Shown: piece by piece, positions 5,234 to 12,491 of the stretch | How positions within the stretch are numbered: position 1 is the stretch's first letter | Layout: every line of letters begins with the position of its first letter | Assembly: GCA_910589275.1 (NCBI GenBank) | Contig: CAJUTH010000061.1 | Span: 1 to 12,529 of the forward strand | Length of the DNA stretch: 12,529 nucleotides | From: an uncultured Dorea sp. | GTDB taxonomy: Bacteria > Bacillota > Clostridia > Lachnospirales > Lachnospiraceae | Direction: 5' to 3' | Program-made: the position numbers and the translations under genes | The notes under the pieces: generated by a model | Database searches by the model: none | Seen by the model: the letters and a program-made list of their open reading frames with translations, nothing else | Told to the model about the DNA's origin: nothing

Positions 5234-6442
5234 CTATGACTTTTTCTTCCCTACGTATCGAGTTGCGATTTCTACTACTAGAAAACCAAAGGCAATCGCC
5301 AGACATGTCTGCGCAAGCGCAATCGTCTGCTGGGAAGCCAGCCTATAGTCCTCCTGAACCAAACCGTGCATCAGGTAAAATAAGGTCGCCCCCGGTATCA
5401 CCGGCATAATTGACGTGGTAAGAAAAATCGTTGCCGGCGCCCGGTGTACTCTAGACATAACGTAAGCATACGCCGCCACAAACGCCGCGCCGGCCATAAC
5501 CGCTGCAAAATCATTTCCGCCAAACGCCTGTACTACAAGATAACAGGCGCAGGTAACAAGCCCTCCGATTCCGGCATAAAAAGACTGTTTTACCGCCGCT
5601 TTAAACAGTAGCGCAAACCCCATGCTCGCCACTCCGCAGGATAGTAACTGTACCGCAACATTCGGTGCAATATACATCTCATACATATCCCCTTTAAAAA
5701 GCAGCATGGCAAGTCCTGTACCACAAGCAATCGCGATAGCTCCCAGACAGGAATTTACAATATTCAAAAGTCCCGACAAATACGCCCGGTCTACCATATC
5801 TCGAATGCCGTTAGCCACTCCCAGCCCGCTGATCAATACCATATTCAGTCCCAGCACGATTCTGTCCGGGTGATGGCCAACCCCCGCCTTATCCGCCATG
5901 AATACTGCTGCCGATGACAGGAAAGCAGCCACCAGATTATACACAACCAGATTCCGTTCCCTTTTATCCAATATGCTCCCTATGTATCCGATCACAATTG
6001 CACATATAACAACTGCCACAGCCGAATCCGCCAGATCACAGCCAAAATACACGCCAAATCCCACTCCGCCCATAATTGCCGATAAATAATTCAGATACAC
6101 TGGCTGCGGTTTCCGGTTCATGACCTCGCTATATTTCTCTTGTATTTCTTCCAGCGAAGGTTTATTCTTACAAATGTACCGAGATAAATTGTTGAGATAA
6201 TCCAGCCGGTCATAGTTCATTCCTACCCTGTGAACCCGCCGGATCTGCGTAATATACCGGCCTTCCGCCGGCTTAATCGTTGCCTGAATATTACTTTGAA
6301 TGGCAAACACACTGCAGTGCTCCACATCATAACTCTCAAGCATCCGATACATGCTGTCCTCCGCCCGGTTTGTCTCGGCTCCGCTTTTAATCATCTCTTT
6401 TCCAATATTCAATATTTCATGTAATAACAGTTCATAATCCAT
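5234..6442 (-). CDS. ThrE-type threonine/serine exporter, fused two-domain form
   Basis: This 402-residue membrane protein of the ThrE family exports threonine and serine in characterised actinobacterial members. The N-terminal soluble part holds the conserved GKEMIKSGAETNRAEDS (about 14-30). It is followed by roughly five membrane helices (DUF1212 region) and then the second domain with about five more (DUF3815-like), containing PVIPGATLFYLMHGLV. In many Firmicutes these domains are separate genes; here they are one protein. A GTG at 6469 opens the frame but has no ribosome site. The ATG at 6442 has TTAGGAATAAAG directly upstream and is the better start. It lies between a HAD phosphatase gene (39-nt gap) and threonine aldolase, so efflux and breakdown of threonine are encoded together. 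Substrate is inferred from family and context. Confidence 0.88.
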   Translation of the reverse strand: MDYELLLHEILNIGKEMIKSGAETNRAEDSMYRMLESYDVEHCSVFAIQSNIQATIKPAEGRYITQIRRVHRVGMNYDRLDYLNNLSRYICKNKPSLEEIQEKYSEVMNRKPQPVYLNYLSAIMGGVGFGVYFGCDLADSAVAVVICAIVIGYIGSILDKRERNLVVYNLVAAFLSSAAVFMADKAGVGHHPDRIVLGLNMVLISGLGVANGIRDMVDRAYLSGLLNIVNSCLGAIAIACGTGLAMLLFKGDMYEMYIAPNVAVQLLSCGVASMGFALLFKAAVKQSFYAGIGGLVTCACYLVVQAFGGNDFAAVMAGAAFVAAYAYVMSRVHRAPATIFLTTSIMPVIPGATLFYLMHGLVQEDYRLASQQTIALAQTCLAIAFGFLVVEIATRYVGKKKS

Positions 6443-6481
6443 CTTTATTCCTAATGACTCTCTTATCACCCGTGTCGTCTG

Positions 6482-7174
6482 CTATCCCACAATTTCCAAT
6501 ATTTCCTTTATGTCCTTGATTTCATAATCAATCCGGAGGCCCTCCGGCCGTTTTTCGCCGCCCGGATTATACCAGCAGGTCACAATCCCGGCATTATTGC
6601 CTCCCTTAATATCACTGGTGAGAGAATCTCCCACGATCATCATCTCTTCCGGCTTATATGCTCCGATTTCCTGAAATACCTTGTCAAAAAAAGCCTTCAT
6701 CGGTTTCTCTATTCCAATCATCTCAGAAATAAACACGCCCTCTAACAGCTTGTCAAGGCCAGACTCGGTAAGTTTCCGTTCCTGCGCGGTCTTTGTACCG
6801 TTCGTTACTGCATACTGCCGGACCTGCCCGTGCAATGCGCGGACCGTCTCCAAAGCATTTTTACAGAAACAAATCGTATCCCCCAGCCTTACCTGATATT
6901 CCTCATTAAATGCCTGCGCCGCGGCCGGATCAATCCCATATTTTCCAAAAAACTCTTCAAACCGTCCCACAAGAACCTGCGGTTTTGTCAGCTCGCCTCT
7001 CTCAAGGCGTCTCCAGTATCCCACATTAATCTCTACATAGTCCTGGAGCATCTCATCCGTACATTCTCCAAGCTGGAGTTTCGAAAAGCATGCCCGGATC
7101 GCATGTCTTTCCGCCACCTGAAAATCAAGCAGCGTACCGTCTATATCCCATAGAACCGCCTTTATTTTACCCAT
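6482..7174 (-). CDS. HAD-family hydrolase, YjjG-like nucleotidase
   Basis: This 230-residue haloacid-dehalogenase phosphatase carries all four catalytic motifs: DIDGT with nucleophile Asp10 and acid Asp12, TNGT with Thr124, Lys157 in EKP, and GDSLTSD (182-188) with the metal-binding acids. The cap region between motifs I and II is alpha-helical. Overall length and VLWDIDGTLLDF resemble YjjG-type enzymes, which dephosphorylate noncanonical pyrimidine nucleotides. HAD substrate assignments from sequence are unreliable, so only the phosphatase activity is secure. GAGGAG precedes the ATG. The gene starts 23 nt after the NSS transporter stop, so the two are very likely co-transcribed. No clear link to amino-acid metabolism is visible beyond position. 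Confidence 0.85.
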   Translation of the reverse strand: MGKIKAVLWDIDGTLLDFQVAERHAIRACFSKLQLGECTDEMLQDYVEINVGYWRRLERGELTKPQVLVGRFEEFFGKYGIDPAAAQAFNEEYQVRLGDTICFCKNALETVRALHGQVRQYAVTNGTKTAQERKLTESGLDKLLEGVFISEMIGIEKPMKAFFDKVFQEIGAYKPEEMMIVGDSLTSDIKGGNNAGIVTCWYNPGGEKRPEGLRIDYEIKDIKEILEIVG

Positions 7175-7197
7175 TCCTTATTTCTCCTCTATAGCTC

Positions 7198-8556
7198 CTA
7201 TCCAATCAATCCCTGTACAATGATCAATATAATCAGCACTGGCAGCACAAACTGAAAGTACGGTTTCAGCTTTTTCGAAAACTTCAATCCTTCTCCCTGA
7301 TTACATTCCTCCATATAATGGTCAAATCCCCACCCAAATTTGGTAACGCAAAACAAAAGATAAATCAAAGAACCGATTGGCAGCAGCAGATTACTCACAA
7401 TAAAGTCCTCGCTGTCCAACACATCCCGGCCGCCGATCAAGTGGAGTCCGCTCCAGAGATTATAACCCAGTACACACGGAAGGCTGGCAATCAGCACCAC
7501 GACTCCATTGATAAGCACCGCTTTTTTACGGCTGATTCCAAACATATCCACACAGAAAGAAATCAGATTCTCAAACACAGCCATAACTGTTGAAAAGCTT
7601 GCAAAGGTCATGAACAGAAAAAACAACGCGCCCCAGATTCTTCCTCCATGCATATTTACAAATACGTTCGGCAAAGTAATAAATATCAGAGACGGCCCCG
7701 CATCCGGCTGCACACCGTAGGAAAAGCAGGCCGGAAAGATAATAAGACCCGACATAATCGCAACAAAGGTATCCAGCGCACAGATCCTCACCGCTTCACC
7801 CGGAAGCGAATTGTCCTTCGTCATGTAACTTCCGAAAATCTCCATAGCGGCAATACCCAGACTCAGCGTGAAAAATGCCTGATTCATAGCCTCTGTAACA
7901 ACCGTTGTAATCCCCACAGACCTAACCTTCTCCATGCTTGGTACCAGATAAAACAAAACTCCCTCTCCAGAACCTGGCAGCAAAATACTGTGGACTGCCA
8001 ATACAATAATCAAAATCAAGAGCGCCAGCATCATAATCTTACTGATTCGTTCCAGCCCGTTTCGCAGCCCTCTAGAGCATACAAAAAAACCAAGTATCAC
8101 TGTCAGCGCCATCCAGACACCCATCTCCCCCGGAGACGCCAGAAGTTCAGAAAACACCGCCCCCGCAGCTTCCGCATCCATTCCAGACCGGAATACGCCT
8201 GCCGCAAACTTAAAGAAATAGCTGACCATCCAGCCGGAAACCGTCGTATAGTACATCATCAGCATATAACATCCAAAAATACAGAACCACCCATGGATGT
8301 GCCACTTACTTCCATGCTTCTCCAGCGCCTGATACCCTAAAACAGCACTCTTCCTGCTGGCCCGGCCAACTGCCAGCTCCATTGTCAGCACCGGCACTCC
8401 CATGCAAAGCAGAAAAACCAGATAGAGCAACACAAAAATACCGCCCCCGTTCTGACCTACTACATACGGAAACCTCCATACATTTCCAATTCCAATCGCA
8501 CAGCCCGCGCTGACTAGAATAAAACCTAATCTTGATTGAAAACCTTCTCTTTTCAT
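7198..8556 (-). CDS. Sodium-dependent transporter, NSS (SNF) family
   Basis: This 452-residue inner-membrane symporter of the neurotransmitter:sodium family moves amino acids or related small molecules with Na+. TM1 holds the signature GCAIGIGNVWRFPY (about 18-31), which forms part of the Na+ and substrate sites, followed by GQNGGGIFVLLY. ELAVGRASRKSA (about 60-71) marks the loop after TM2. About 11-12 hydrophobic segments follow and the protein ends in a terminal membrane helix, matching bacterial members such as Tyt1 and LeuT. An ATG at 8592 opens the frame 12 codons earlier. The ATG at 8556 follows GGGGG-TTACTT and begins the usual MKREGFQSRLGF, so it is preferred. First gene of the likely operon NSS-HAD-ThrE-threonine aldolase. 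Substrate is not deducible from sequence alone; context suggests a small amino acid. Confidence 0.92.
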   Translation of the reverse strand: MKREGFQSRLGFILVSAGCAIGIGNVWRFPYVVGQNGGGIFVLLYLVFLLCMGVPVLTMELAVGRASRKSAVLGYQALEKHGSKWHIHGWFCIFGCYMLMMYYTTVSGWMVSYFFKFAAGVFRSGMDAEAAGAVFSELLASPGEMGVWMALTVILGFFVCSRGLRNGLERISKIMMLALLILIIVLAVHSILLPGSGEGVLFYLVPSMEKVRSVGITTVVTEAMNQAFFTLSLGIAAMEIFGSYMTKDNSLPGEAVRICALDTFVAIMSGLIIFPACFSYGVQPDAGPSLIFITLPNVFVNMHGGRIWGALFFLFMTFASFSTVMAVFENLISFCVDMFGISRKKAVLINGVVVLIASLPCVLGYNLWSGLHLIGGRDVLDSEDFIVSNLLLPIGSLIYLLFCVTKFGWGFDHYMEECNQGEGLKFSKKLKPYFQFVLPVLIILIIVQGLIG

Positions 8557-8587
8557 AAGTAACCCCCAAATCTCAAATTCGTAATCT

Positions 8588-8616
8588 ATCATAGCACAGA
8601 ATCACACAAAGAGGAA
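8588..8616 (-). promoter_or_regulatory. Candidate promoter of the NSS-led operon
   Basis: On the minus strand an extended -10, TGC-TATGAT (hexamer 8588-8593), has a weak -35 TTCCTC (8611-8616) at 17 nt. Start of transcription would be near 8581, giving a ~25-nt leader, too short for a T-box or riboswitch. The -35 overlaps the left direct repeat of the neighbouring palindromic element. Confidence 0.45.
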
Positions 8617-8623
8617 GCACCTT

Positions 8624-8765
8624 CTATTCACGGCTCAGGAATGCGCTGGACTGCGCATTCCGTAAAAACATGATTCAGGTGTGAGGGGCGGTTTTTGCGT
8701 AGCAAAACTTTGAATACCGCCCCGAATTGTTGCTATGAGCGGCCTCCTAGGCCGTGAATAGCAAC
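8624..8765. mobile_element. 142-nt nested palindromic repeat with flanking 10-bp direct repeats (MITE-like)
   Basis: An outer stem CTATTCACGGC (8624-8634) / GCCGTGAATAG (8751-8761) encloses three inner hairpins. They are GGAATGCGC/GCGCATTCC (8638-8661), GGGGCGGT/ACCGCCCC (8685-8723) with a TTTTGC/GCAAAA stem inside, and CGGCCT/AGGCCG (8740-8754). The right end can instead fold as a hairpin, GTTGCTAT/ATAGCAAC (8729-8765), interrupted by tandem G-A mismatches. GAAGCACCTT occurs at 8614-8623 and again at 8766-8775, directly abutting both ends like a target-site duplication. There is no ORF, so any movement would need a transposase from elsewhere. It could alternatively be a structured RNA. Family membership is not recognised. 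Confidence 0.65.
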
Positions 8766-8766
8766 G

Positions 8767-8805
8767 AAGCACCTTTGGATTTGCCATACCAATCCACAGG
8801 TGCTT
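8767..8805 (-). terminator. Terminator-like hairpin after the zinc-ribbon gene
   Basis: AAGCACCT (8767-8774) pairs with AGGTGCTT (8798-8805), and an inner TGGATT/AATCCA stem extends it. It starts 10 nt beyond the stop at 8816. The T-rich side is on the plus strand (TTTTACT). On the minus strand the natural tail is now replaced by the palindromic element, whose left direct repeat copies the same stem arm. Confidence 0.55.
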
Positions 8806-8815
8806 TTACTGTTTC

Positions 8816-9433
8816 CTATTTGAATATCTGTATATTTCCAATGGTCGGCAGCAATTTTCTTGTTCCCTTCGCCGCAGACACAATTCCCATTATCGCCAAA
8901 ATCAAAAATGCAAAACCCGCTATATCAACTACATGCGATAATATTCCCCCGACATATAATACATCGTCTAATATCTTCTCAATTACATCAAATACCGTCT
9001 CAATCAAAAACAATACCAAGCCTTGATTCATATGCTGTTTTAGATAAGCCGAGCTTTTGTCCCCCGCTATAATCGGAATCAACACAAGAATCCCCAGATA
9101 TGAGAGCACTCCCATAAGTTTATTCCGGCTTACTTCCTCCTGAGGAAAATATTCCGGATCATAATCATATGCCGTATTCTGCTCATAACCATATCCCTGA
9201 TTATATGTATACTGCTCCCCATACGTTTGACCGTTATAAGTTCCCTGTTCTTCGTATACCTGACCGCTATAAGTATTCTGCTGCCCATATGCCTGACTGT
9301 TGTAAGTATTCTGTTCCCCACATGAATCCTGTGGATCCGGCGTATCAAACGCACCCGGAATCACAGCCCCGCACTGGGGACAGATACCGATTCCATCCTC
9401 TACCTGTGCCCCGCATTTTACACAATAAGTCAT
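8816..9433 (-). CDS. Zinc-ribbon protein with Tyr/Gln-rich repeats and membrane C-terminus
   Basis: This 205-residue protein of unknown function has three parts. Residues 4-21 form a zinc ribbon with two CxxC pairs (Cys4/Cys7 and Cys18/Cys21). Residues ~40-95 are a low-complexity linker of 11-residue units resembling QNTYNGQxYGE, rich in Tyr, Gln, Asn and Gly. Residues ~105-190 carry two to three membrane helices with YLGILVLIPIIAG and the charged loop DKSSAYLKQHMNQGLVLFL, similar to DUF4870-type proteins. The frame is open further upstream, but the ATG at 9433 has AGGAGGGG and begins directly at the ribbon (MTYCVKCG). It starts 13 nt after the smpB stop, so it is probably at the end of the secG-rnr-smpB transcript. 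A membrane-anchored sensor or scaffold is possible but unproven. Confidence 0.8.
   Translation of the reverse strand: MTYCVKCGAQVEDGIGICPQCGAVIPGAFDTPDPQDSCGEQNTYNSQAYGQQNTYSGQVYEEQGTYNGQTYGEQYTYNQGYGYEQNTAYDYDPEYFPQEEVSRNKLMGVLSYLGILVLIPIIAGDKSSAYLKQHMNQGLVLFLIETVFDVIEKILDDVLYVGGILSHVVDIAGFAFLILAIMGIVSAAKGTRKLLPTIGNIQIFK
9171..9320 (-). repeat. In-frame 33-nt tandem repeat, about 4.5 copies
   Basis: Units at 9171-9203, 9204-9236, 9237-9269 and 9270-9302 plus a partial unit at 9303-9320 share a TAAGTATTCTGCT-like core on the plus strand. Each encodes 11 residues, so copy-number change would keep the zinc-ribbon protein in frame. Copies have diverged; the outermost is weakest. Confidence 0.7.
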
Positions 9434-9446
9434 ACCAAAGCCCCTC

Positions 9447-9914
9447 CTAACCCAGATTGCGAACCTTGAAATCCCGGCTCGCTTCTCTCTGCTGATCCTT
9501 TTTTGCAATGTCCTGTCTCTTATCATAAAGCTTCTTGCCCTTGGCAAGTCCGATTTCAACCTTTACCAAGCTTCCTTTAAAATAAACCTTTAACGGTACA
9601 ATTGCAATACCCTTTTCCTTTGTTTTCCCAAGAAGTTTATTAATTTCGCTTCTATGAAGCAGCAATTTCCTCGGCCTTAACGGATCCTTGTTAAAAATGT
9701 TGCCCTTCTCATAGGGGCTGATATGCATTCCGTAAATGAATACTTCGCCGTTTTCTATTCGAACAAAGGCTTCTTTGATACTGCATTTCCCCATCCTGAG
9801 GGACTTCACCTCTGTTCCGGCAAGGGAAATACCCGTCTCGTAATTATCCAGTATAAAGTAATCGTGATATGCCTTCTTATTATTAGCAATCAACTTTCCA
9901 TTACTCTTCGCCAT
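9447..9914 (-). CDS. smpB: SsrA-binding protein SmpB
   Basis: SmpB binds the tRNA-like part of tmRNA and places it in the ribosomal A site during rescue of stalled ribosomes. The 155-residue protein shows family hallmarks: NKKAYHDYFILDNYETGISLAGTEVKSLR (12-40), the central ISPYEKGNIFNKDPLRPRKLLLH stretch, and the basic tail GKKLYDKRQDIAKKDQQREASR, which enters the mRNA channel. An ATG at 9944 opens the frame, but GAAGGAGACATGGAAG precedes the ATG at 9914 and MAKSNGKLIANNKKA is the expected start. The first 14 nt overlap the end of rnr, indicating translational coupling. ssrA lies at 1370-1720 on the other strand rather than directly downstream as in many Firmicutes. Confidence 0.96.
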   Translation of the reverse strand: MAKSNGKLIANNKKAYHDYFILDNYETGISLAGTEVKSLRMGKCSIKEAFVRIENGEVFIYGMHISPYEKGNIFNKDPLRPRKLLLHRSEINKLLGKTKEKGIAIVPLKVYFKGSLVKVEIGLAKGKKLYDKRQDIAKKDQQREASRDFKVRNLG

Positions 9915-12060
9915 CTTCCATGTCTCCTTCATCTGCCATCTCAAAATCTATGGTTCTCGTCAAAGAATCTGCGCCTGTTACCCGCACATATACCGTCTGT
10001 CCCAGTTTATAGACCTTTCCCGTATGGCTGCCCGCCATCTCATACCGCTCTTCATTATACTCGTAATGGTCATCCTGAATACTTGCCACATGTACCATTC
10101 CTTCTATTGTATTCGGAAGTTCCACGTAAATTCCCCATGCGGTAATCCCGGAAATCACACCCTCGTACACTCTGCCAATCCGATGGGACATATACTCAGC
10201 CTTTTTAAGCTTCAGCGTCTCCCGCTCGGCCTCCTCTGCTCTCCGCTCCGTATCGCTGGCCTGTTTCGTCACATCGGTAAGGATATTCTGATAATGCTGT
10301 ATCCTCTCCTGACTCATCCGGCCCCGAAGATGGTCTTTGATGATCCGGTGTATCTGTAAATCCGGATACCGCCTGATCGGTGAAGTAAAATGCGTATAGT
10401 ATTTTGCAGCCAGACCAAAATGGCCGGCGTTGTCCGGCGCATACTGGGCCCGTCTCATGGAGCGGAGCGCAAGTCTGCTAATCAGCGTCTCCTGCGGCGT
10501 GCCTTCGATTTTAGCAAGAAGCTTCTGTATCTCTCCCGGCCTTACCTCATCTCCGCCAAGATGCATGGAATATCCAAAATTATGGATAAACGCCGCCAGC
10601 TTCTTCAATTTATCTTCGTCGGGGGACTCATGTACGCGGTAAACAAATGGCAGTTCAAGCCAATAATATTCCTCCGCTACCGTTTCATTGGCAAGCAGCA
10701 TAAAATCCTCGATAATCTTTGTTGCCGTATTCCGGTCATAAGCCTTGATCTCTACCGGAGTGCCCTCTTCATCCAGCACCAGCTTGCTTTCCGGAAAATC
10801 AAAGTCAATAGAACCCCGTTTCTGTCTCCGCTTTCTTAAAATCTCTGACAGTTCCTCCATCAGCTCAAACATAGGAACGAATGCCTGATACCGGCGGATT
10901 TCATCCTCATCTCTGTCTGTCAGTATTTTTTTAACACTGGTATAGGACATCCGCTGGTCTACCCGGATCACAGTCTCACAGATCTCGTGATCCACAACTG
11001 TGCCCTTGCTGTCTATCGTCATGATACAGCTAAGCGCCAGCCGGTCTTCCCCCGCATTCAGCGAACAGATCCCATTCGACAGCTTGTGGGGGAGCATGGG
11101 AATCACCCGGTCAGCCAGATATACACTGGTTCCCCGCTCAAGGGCTTCCCTGTCTAGGGCGCTTCTCTCCTGCACGTAATTGGATACGTCCGCAATATGC
11201 ACTCCCAGAACGTAACCTTCTCCGTCTTCGGTTCGTGTAATAGAAACTGCGTCGTCCAGATCCTTGGCATCCTCACCGTCAATGGTCACCATCTGCCAGT
11301 CCCGGATATCCCCTCGTCCATTCCTGTCGGCCTCGCTGACCGCATCCGGCGTCCGCTCCGCCTGATTCATCACCCGCTCCGGAAATTCCAGCGGCAAATC
11401 AAAATCCTTGATAATCGACAGGATATCTACTCCCGGATCATTTACATGCCCAAGGATCTCCACAATCTTGCCTTCCGGCTTTTCTTTATCAGACCCGTAA
11501 GAAGTAAGTTCTACTACCACCTTATGTCCGTTCACGGCGCCCTTTGCACGCTCTGCCGGTACAAAGATGTCCTGAAGGATTCTACGGTTATCCGGGATGA
11601 CAAAGCCATAGTTCTTATTTCCGTGAACTTGATATAAACCTACAGCCTTCGTGATTCCATGAGATACAACACGCACAATCTTTCCTTCCCTGCGCTTTCC
11701 GGAGGACGTCCCTGTAACCCGAACCTCTACGGTATCCCCATGAAATACACCTTTTACCTCTTCCTCCGGAATGAAGATATCATCCTTCTCCCCTTCTATA
11801 GACACAAAACCGAAGCCCTTCGGGTGAGCCTGATAGATTCCGGTAAGCCCTTCGGCTTCCCCCTTTATATACTTGCCCTTCTTCGTCTGATGTATCTTCC
11901 CCTCTGTCTCAAGAGCGCCAAGAACCTTCTTAAGTTCTTCTCTCTGCTCCTTTGGAACCTGCAGCATCATGGCAAGTTCTTTCAGCTTCATCGGCACATA
12001 CAAATCATCGCACATGAACTCATAGATAACCTTTTTTCTCTTCTCAAACATATCGTCCAT
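9901..12060 (-). CDS. rnr: Ribonuclease R (3'-5' exoribonuclease)
   Basis: RNase R degrades structured RNA from the 3' end and, with tmRNA-SmpB, clears non-stop mRNAs. In the 719-residue protein the order is: an N-terminal winged-helix region (~1-65), two cold-shock/OB domains (~70-195), the RNB catalytic domain (~245-580) with DGEDAKDLDDAVS (261-273) carrying the metal-binding aspartates, and a C-terminal S1 domain (~625-705, GVISGITAWGIYVELPN). The end is acidic (DEGDMEDGEE) rather than the long Lys-rich tail of enterobacterial RNase R. The ATG at 12060 follows AAGGAGG by 7 nt; an ATG ten codons earlier is not supported. secG lies 88 nt upstream and smpB overlaps its stop. Confidence 0.96.
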   Translation of the reverse strand: MDDMFEKRKKVIYEFMCDDLYVPMKLKELAMMLQVPKEQREELKKVLGALETEGKIHQTKKGKYIKGEAEGLTGIYQAHPKGFGFVSIEGEKDDIFIPEEEVKGVFHGDTVEVRVTGTSSGKRREGKIVRVVSHGITKAVGLYQVHGNKNYGFVIPDNRRILQDIFVPAERAKGAVNGHKVVVELTSYGSDKEKPEGKIVEILGHVNDPGVDILSIIKDFDLPLEFPERVMNQAERTPDAVSEADRNGRGDIRDWQMVTIDGEDAKDLDDAVSITRTEDGEGYVLGVHIADVSNYVQERSALDREALERGTSVYLADRVIPMLPHKLSNGICSLNAGEDRLALSCIMTIDSKGTVVDHEICETVIRVDQRMSYTSVKKILTDRDEDEIRRYQAFVPMFELMEELSEILRKRRQKRGSIDFDFPESKLVLDEEGTPVEIKAYDRNTATKIIEDFMLLANETVAEEYYWLELPFVYRVHESPDEDKLKKLAAFIHNFGYSMHLGGDEVRPGEIQKLLAKIEGTPQETLISRLALRSMRRAQYAPDNAGHFGLAAKYYTHFTSPIRRYPDLQIHRIIKDHLRGRMSQERIQHYQNILTDVTKQASDTERRAEEAERETLKLKKAEYMSHRIGRVYEGVISGITAWGIYVELPNTIEGMVHVASIQDDHYEYNEERYEMAGSHTGKVYKLGQTVYVRVTGADSLTRTIDFEMADEGDMEDGEE

Positions 12061-12100
12061 CCTGCTGCCTCCTTCAATAAATATTCGCAATAGCTAAAGA

Positions 12101-12125
12101 GGACACCCTTGTTACAAGAGTGTCC
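12101..12125 (-). terminator. Hairpin between secG and rnr
   Basis: GGACAC (12101-12106) pairs with GTGTCC (12120-12125) and CTTGT with ACAAG, with one C-A mismatch and a one-base loop. Read on the minus strand it is followed by TCTTTAGC, a poor U-tract, so it may be a partial terminator or stability hairpin that tunes rnr expression relative to secG. Confidence 0.45.
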
Positions 12126-12148
12126 CCATCATCTTCAAAAACATTCCC

Positions 12149-12391
12149 CTATGCAAACACTTTCAGGTTCAATGCAAGGGCTAATACAATAAACAGTACC
12201 GCCAGCACTCTGGTAATCTTCACCAGCGTCCCTTCCATAGAACGGCTCTTGTTCTGACTCCAGAATGTATCTCCCATACCGCCGATTGTTCCAAGTCCTG
12301 CAGACTTGCCTTCCTGTAATAATACAATCACCGTCAAAGCAATACAATCTATTGCAAATATAACCATCAATACCATCTTCAATGTTTCCAC
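12149..12391 (-). CDS. secG: Preprotein translocase subunit SecG
   Basis: SecG is the small accessory subunit of the SecYEG channel and helps SecA-driven export across the cytoplasmic membrane. The 80-residue length and two membrane helices (about 4-24 and 57-78) are typical. Between them lies the conserved loop QEGKSAGLGTIGGMGDTFW (26-44), followed by the SRSMEGTLVKIT segment. The start codon is GTG at 12391, preceded by GCAGGAGGTG at correct spacing. It is first in the secG-rnr-smpB order common in Firmicutes, with a promoter at 12423-12451. Confidence 0.95.
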   Translation of the reverse strand: METLKMVLMVIFAIDCIALTVIVLLQEGKSAGLGTIGGMGDTFWSQNKSRSMEGTLVKITRVLAVLFIVLALALNLKVFA

Positions 12392-12422
12392 GATTCACAC
12401 CTCCTGCGGATTAAACACAATT

Positions 12423-12451
12423 ATTCTACCACAAGAGCTTTCAGTTAGCAA
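12423..12451 (-). promoter_or_regulatory. Promoter of the secG-rnr-smpB cluster
   Basis: On the minus strand TTGCTA (12446-12451) and TAGAAT (12423-12428) are 17 nt apart, and TGG precedes the -10 hexamer as an extended -10 element. Transcription would start near 12416, about 25 nt before the secG GTG. Confidence 0.65.
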
Positions 12452-12491
12452 GCAAATTCTACAATCTTATAAAAACGGTATAAGCCATTTA

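Noticed and set aside
7648..8340. 230-codon plus-strand ORF
   Set aside because: It is antisense to the transmembrane-rich NSS transporter gene, has a low-complexity His/Arg/Gln composition, and is a shadow.
8557..8623. T-box or amino-acid riboswitch before the NSS-led operon
   Set aside because: The predicted leader is only about 25 nt, and no specifier loop or T-box sequence is visible.
9171..9320. CRISPR-like repeats
   Set aside because: The 33-nt units are contiguous, diverged and in frame within a protein, with no spacers.
12135..12398. 87-codon minus-strand ORF overlapping secG in another frame
   Set aside because: It has no membrane segments or known motif and fully overlaps an unmistakable secG with a proper ribosome site.
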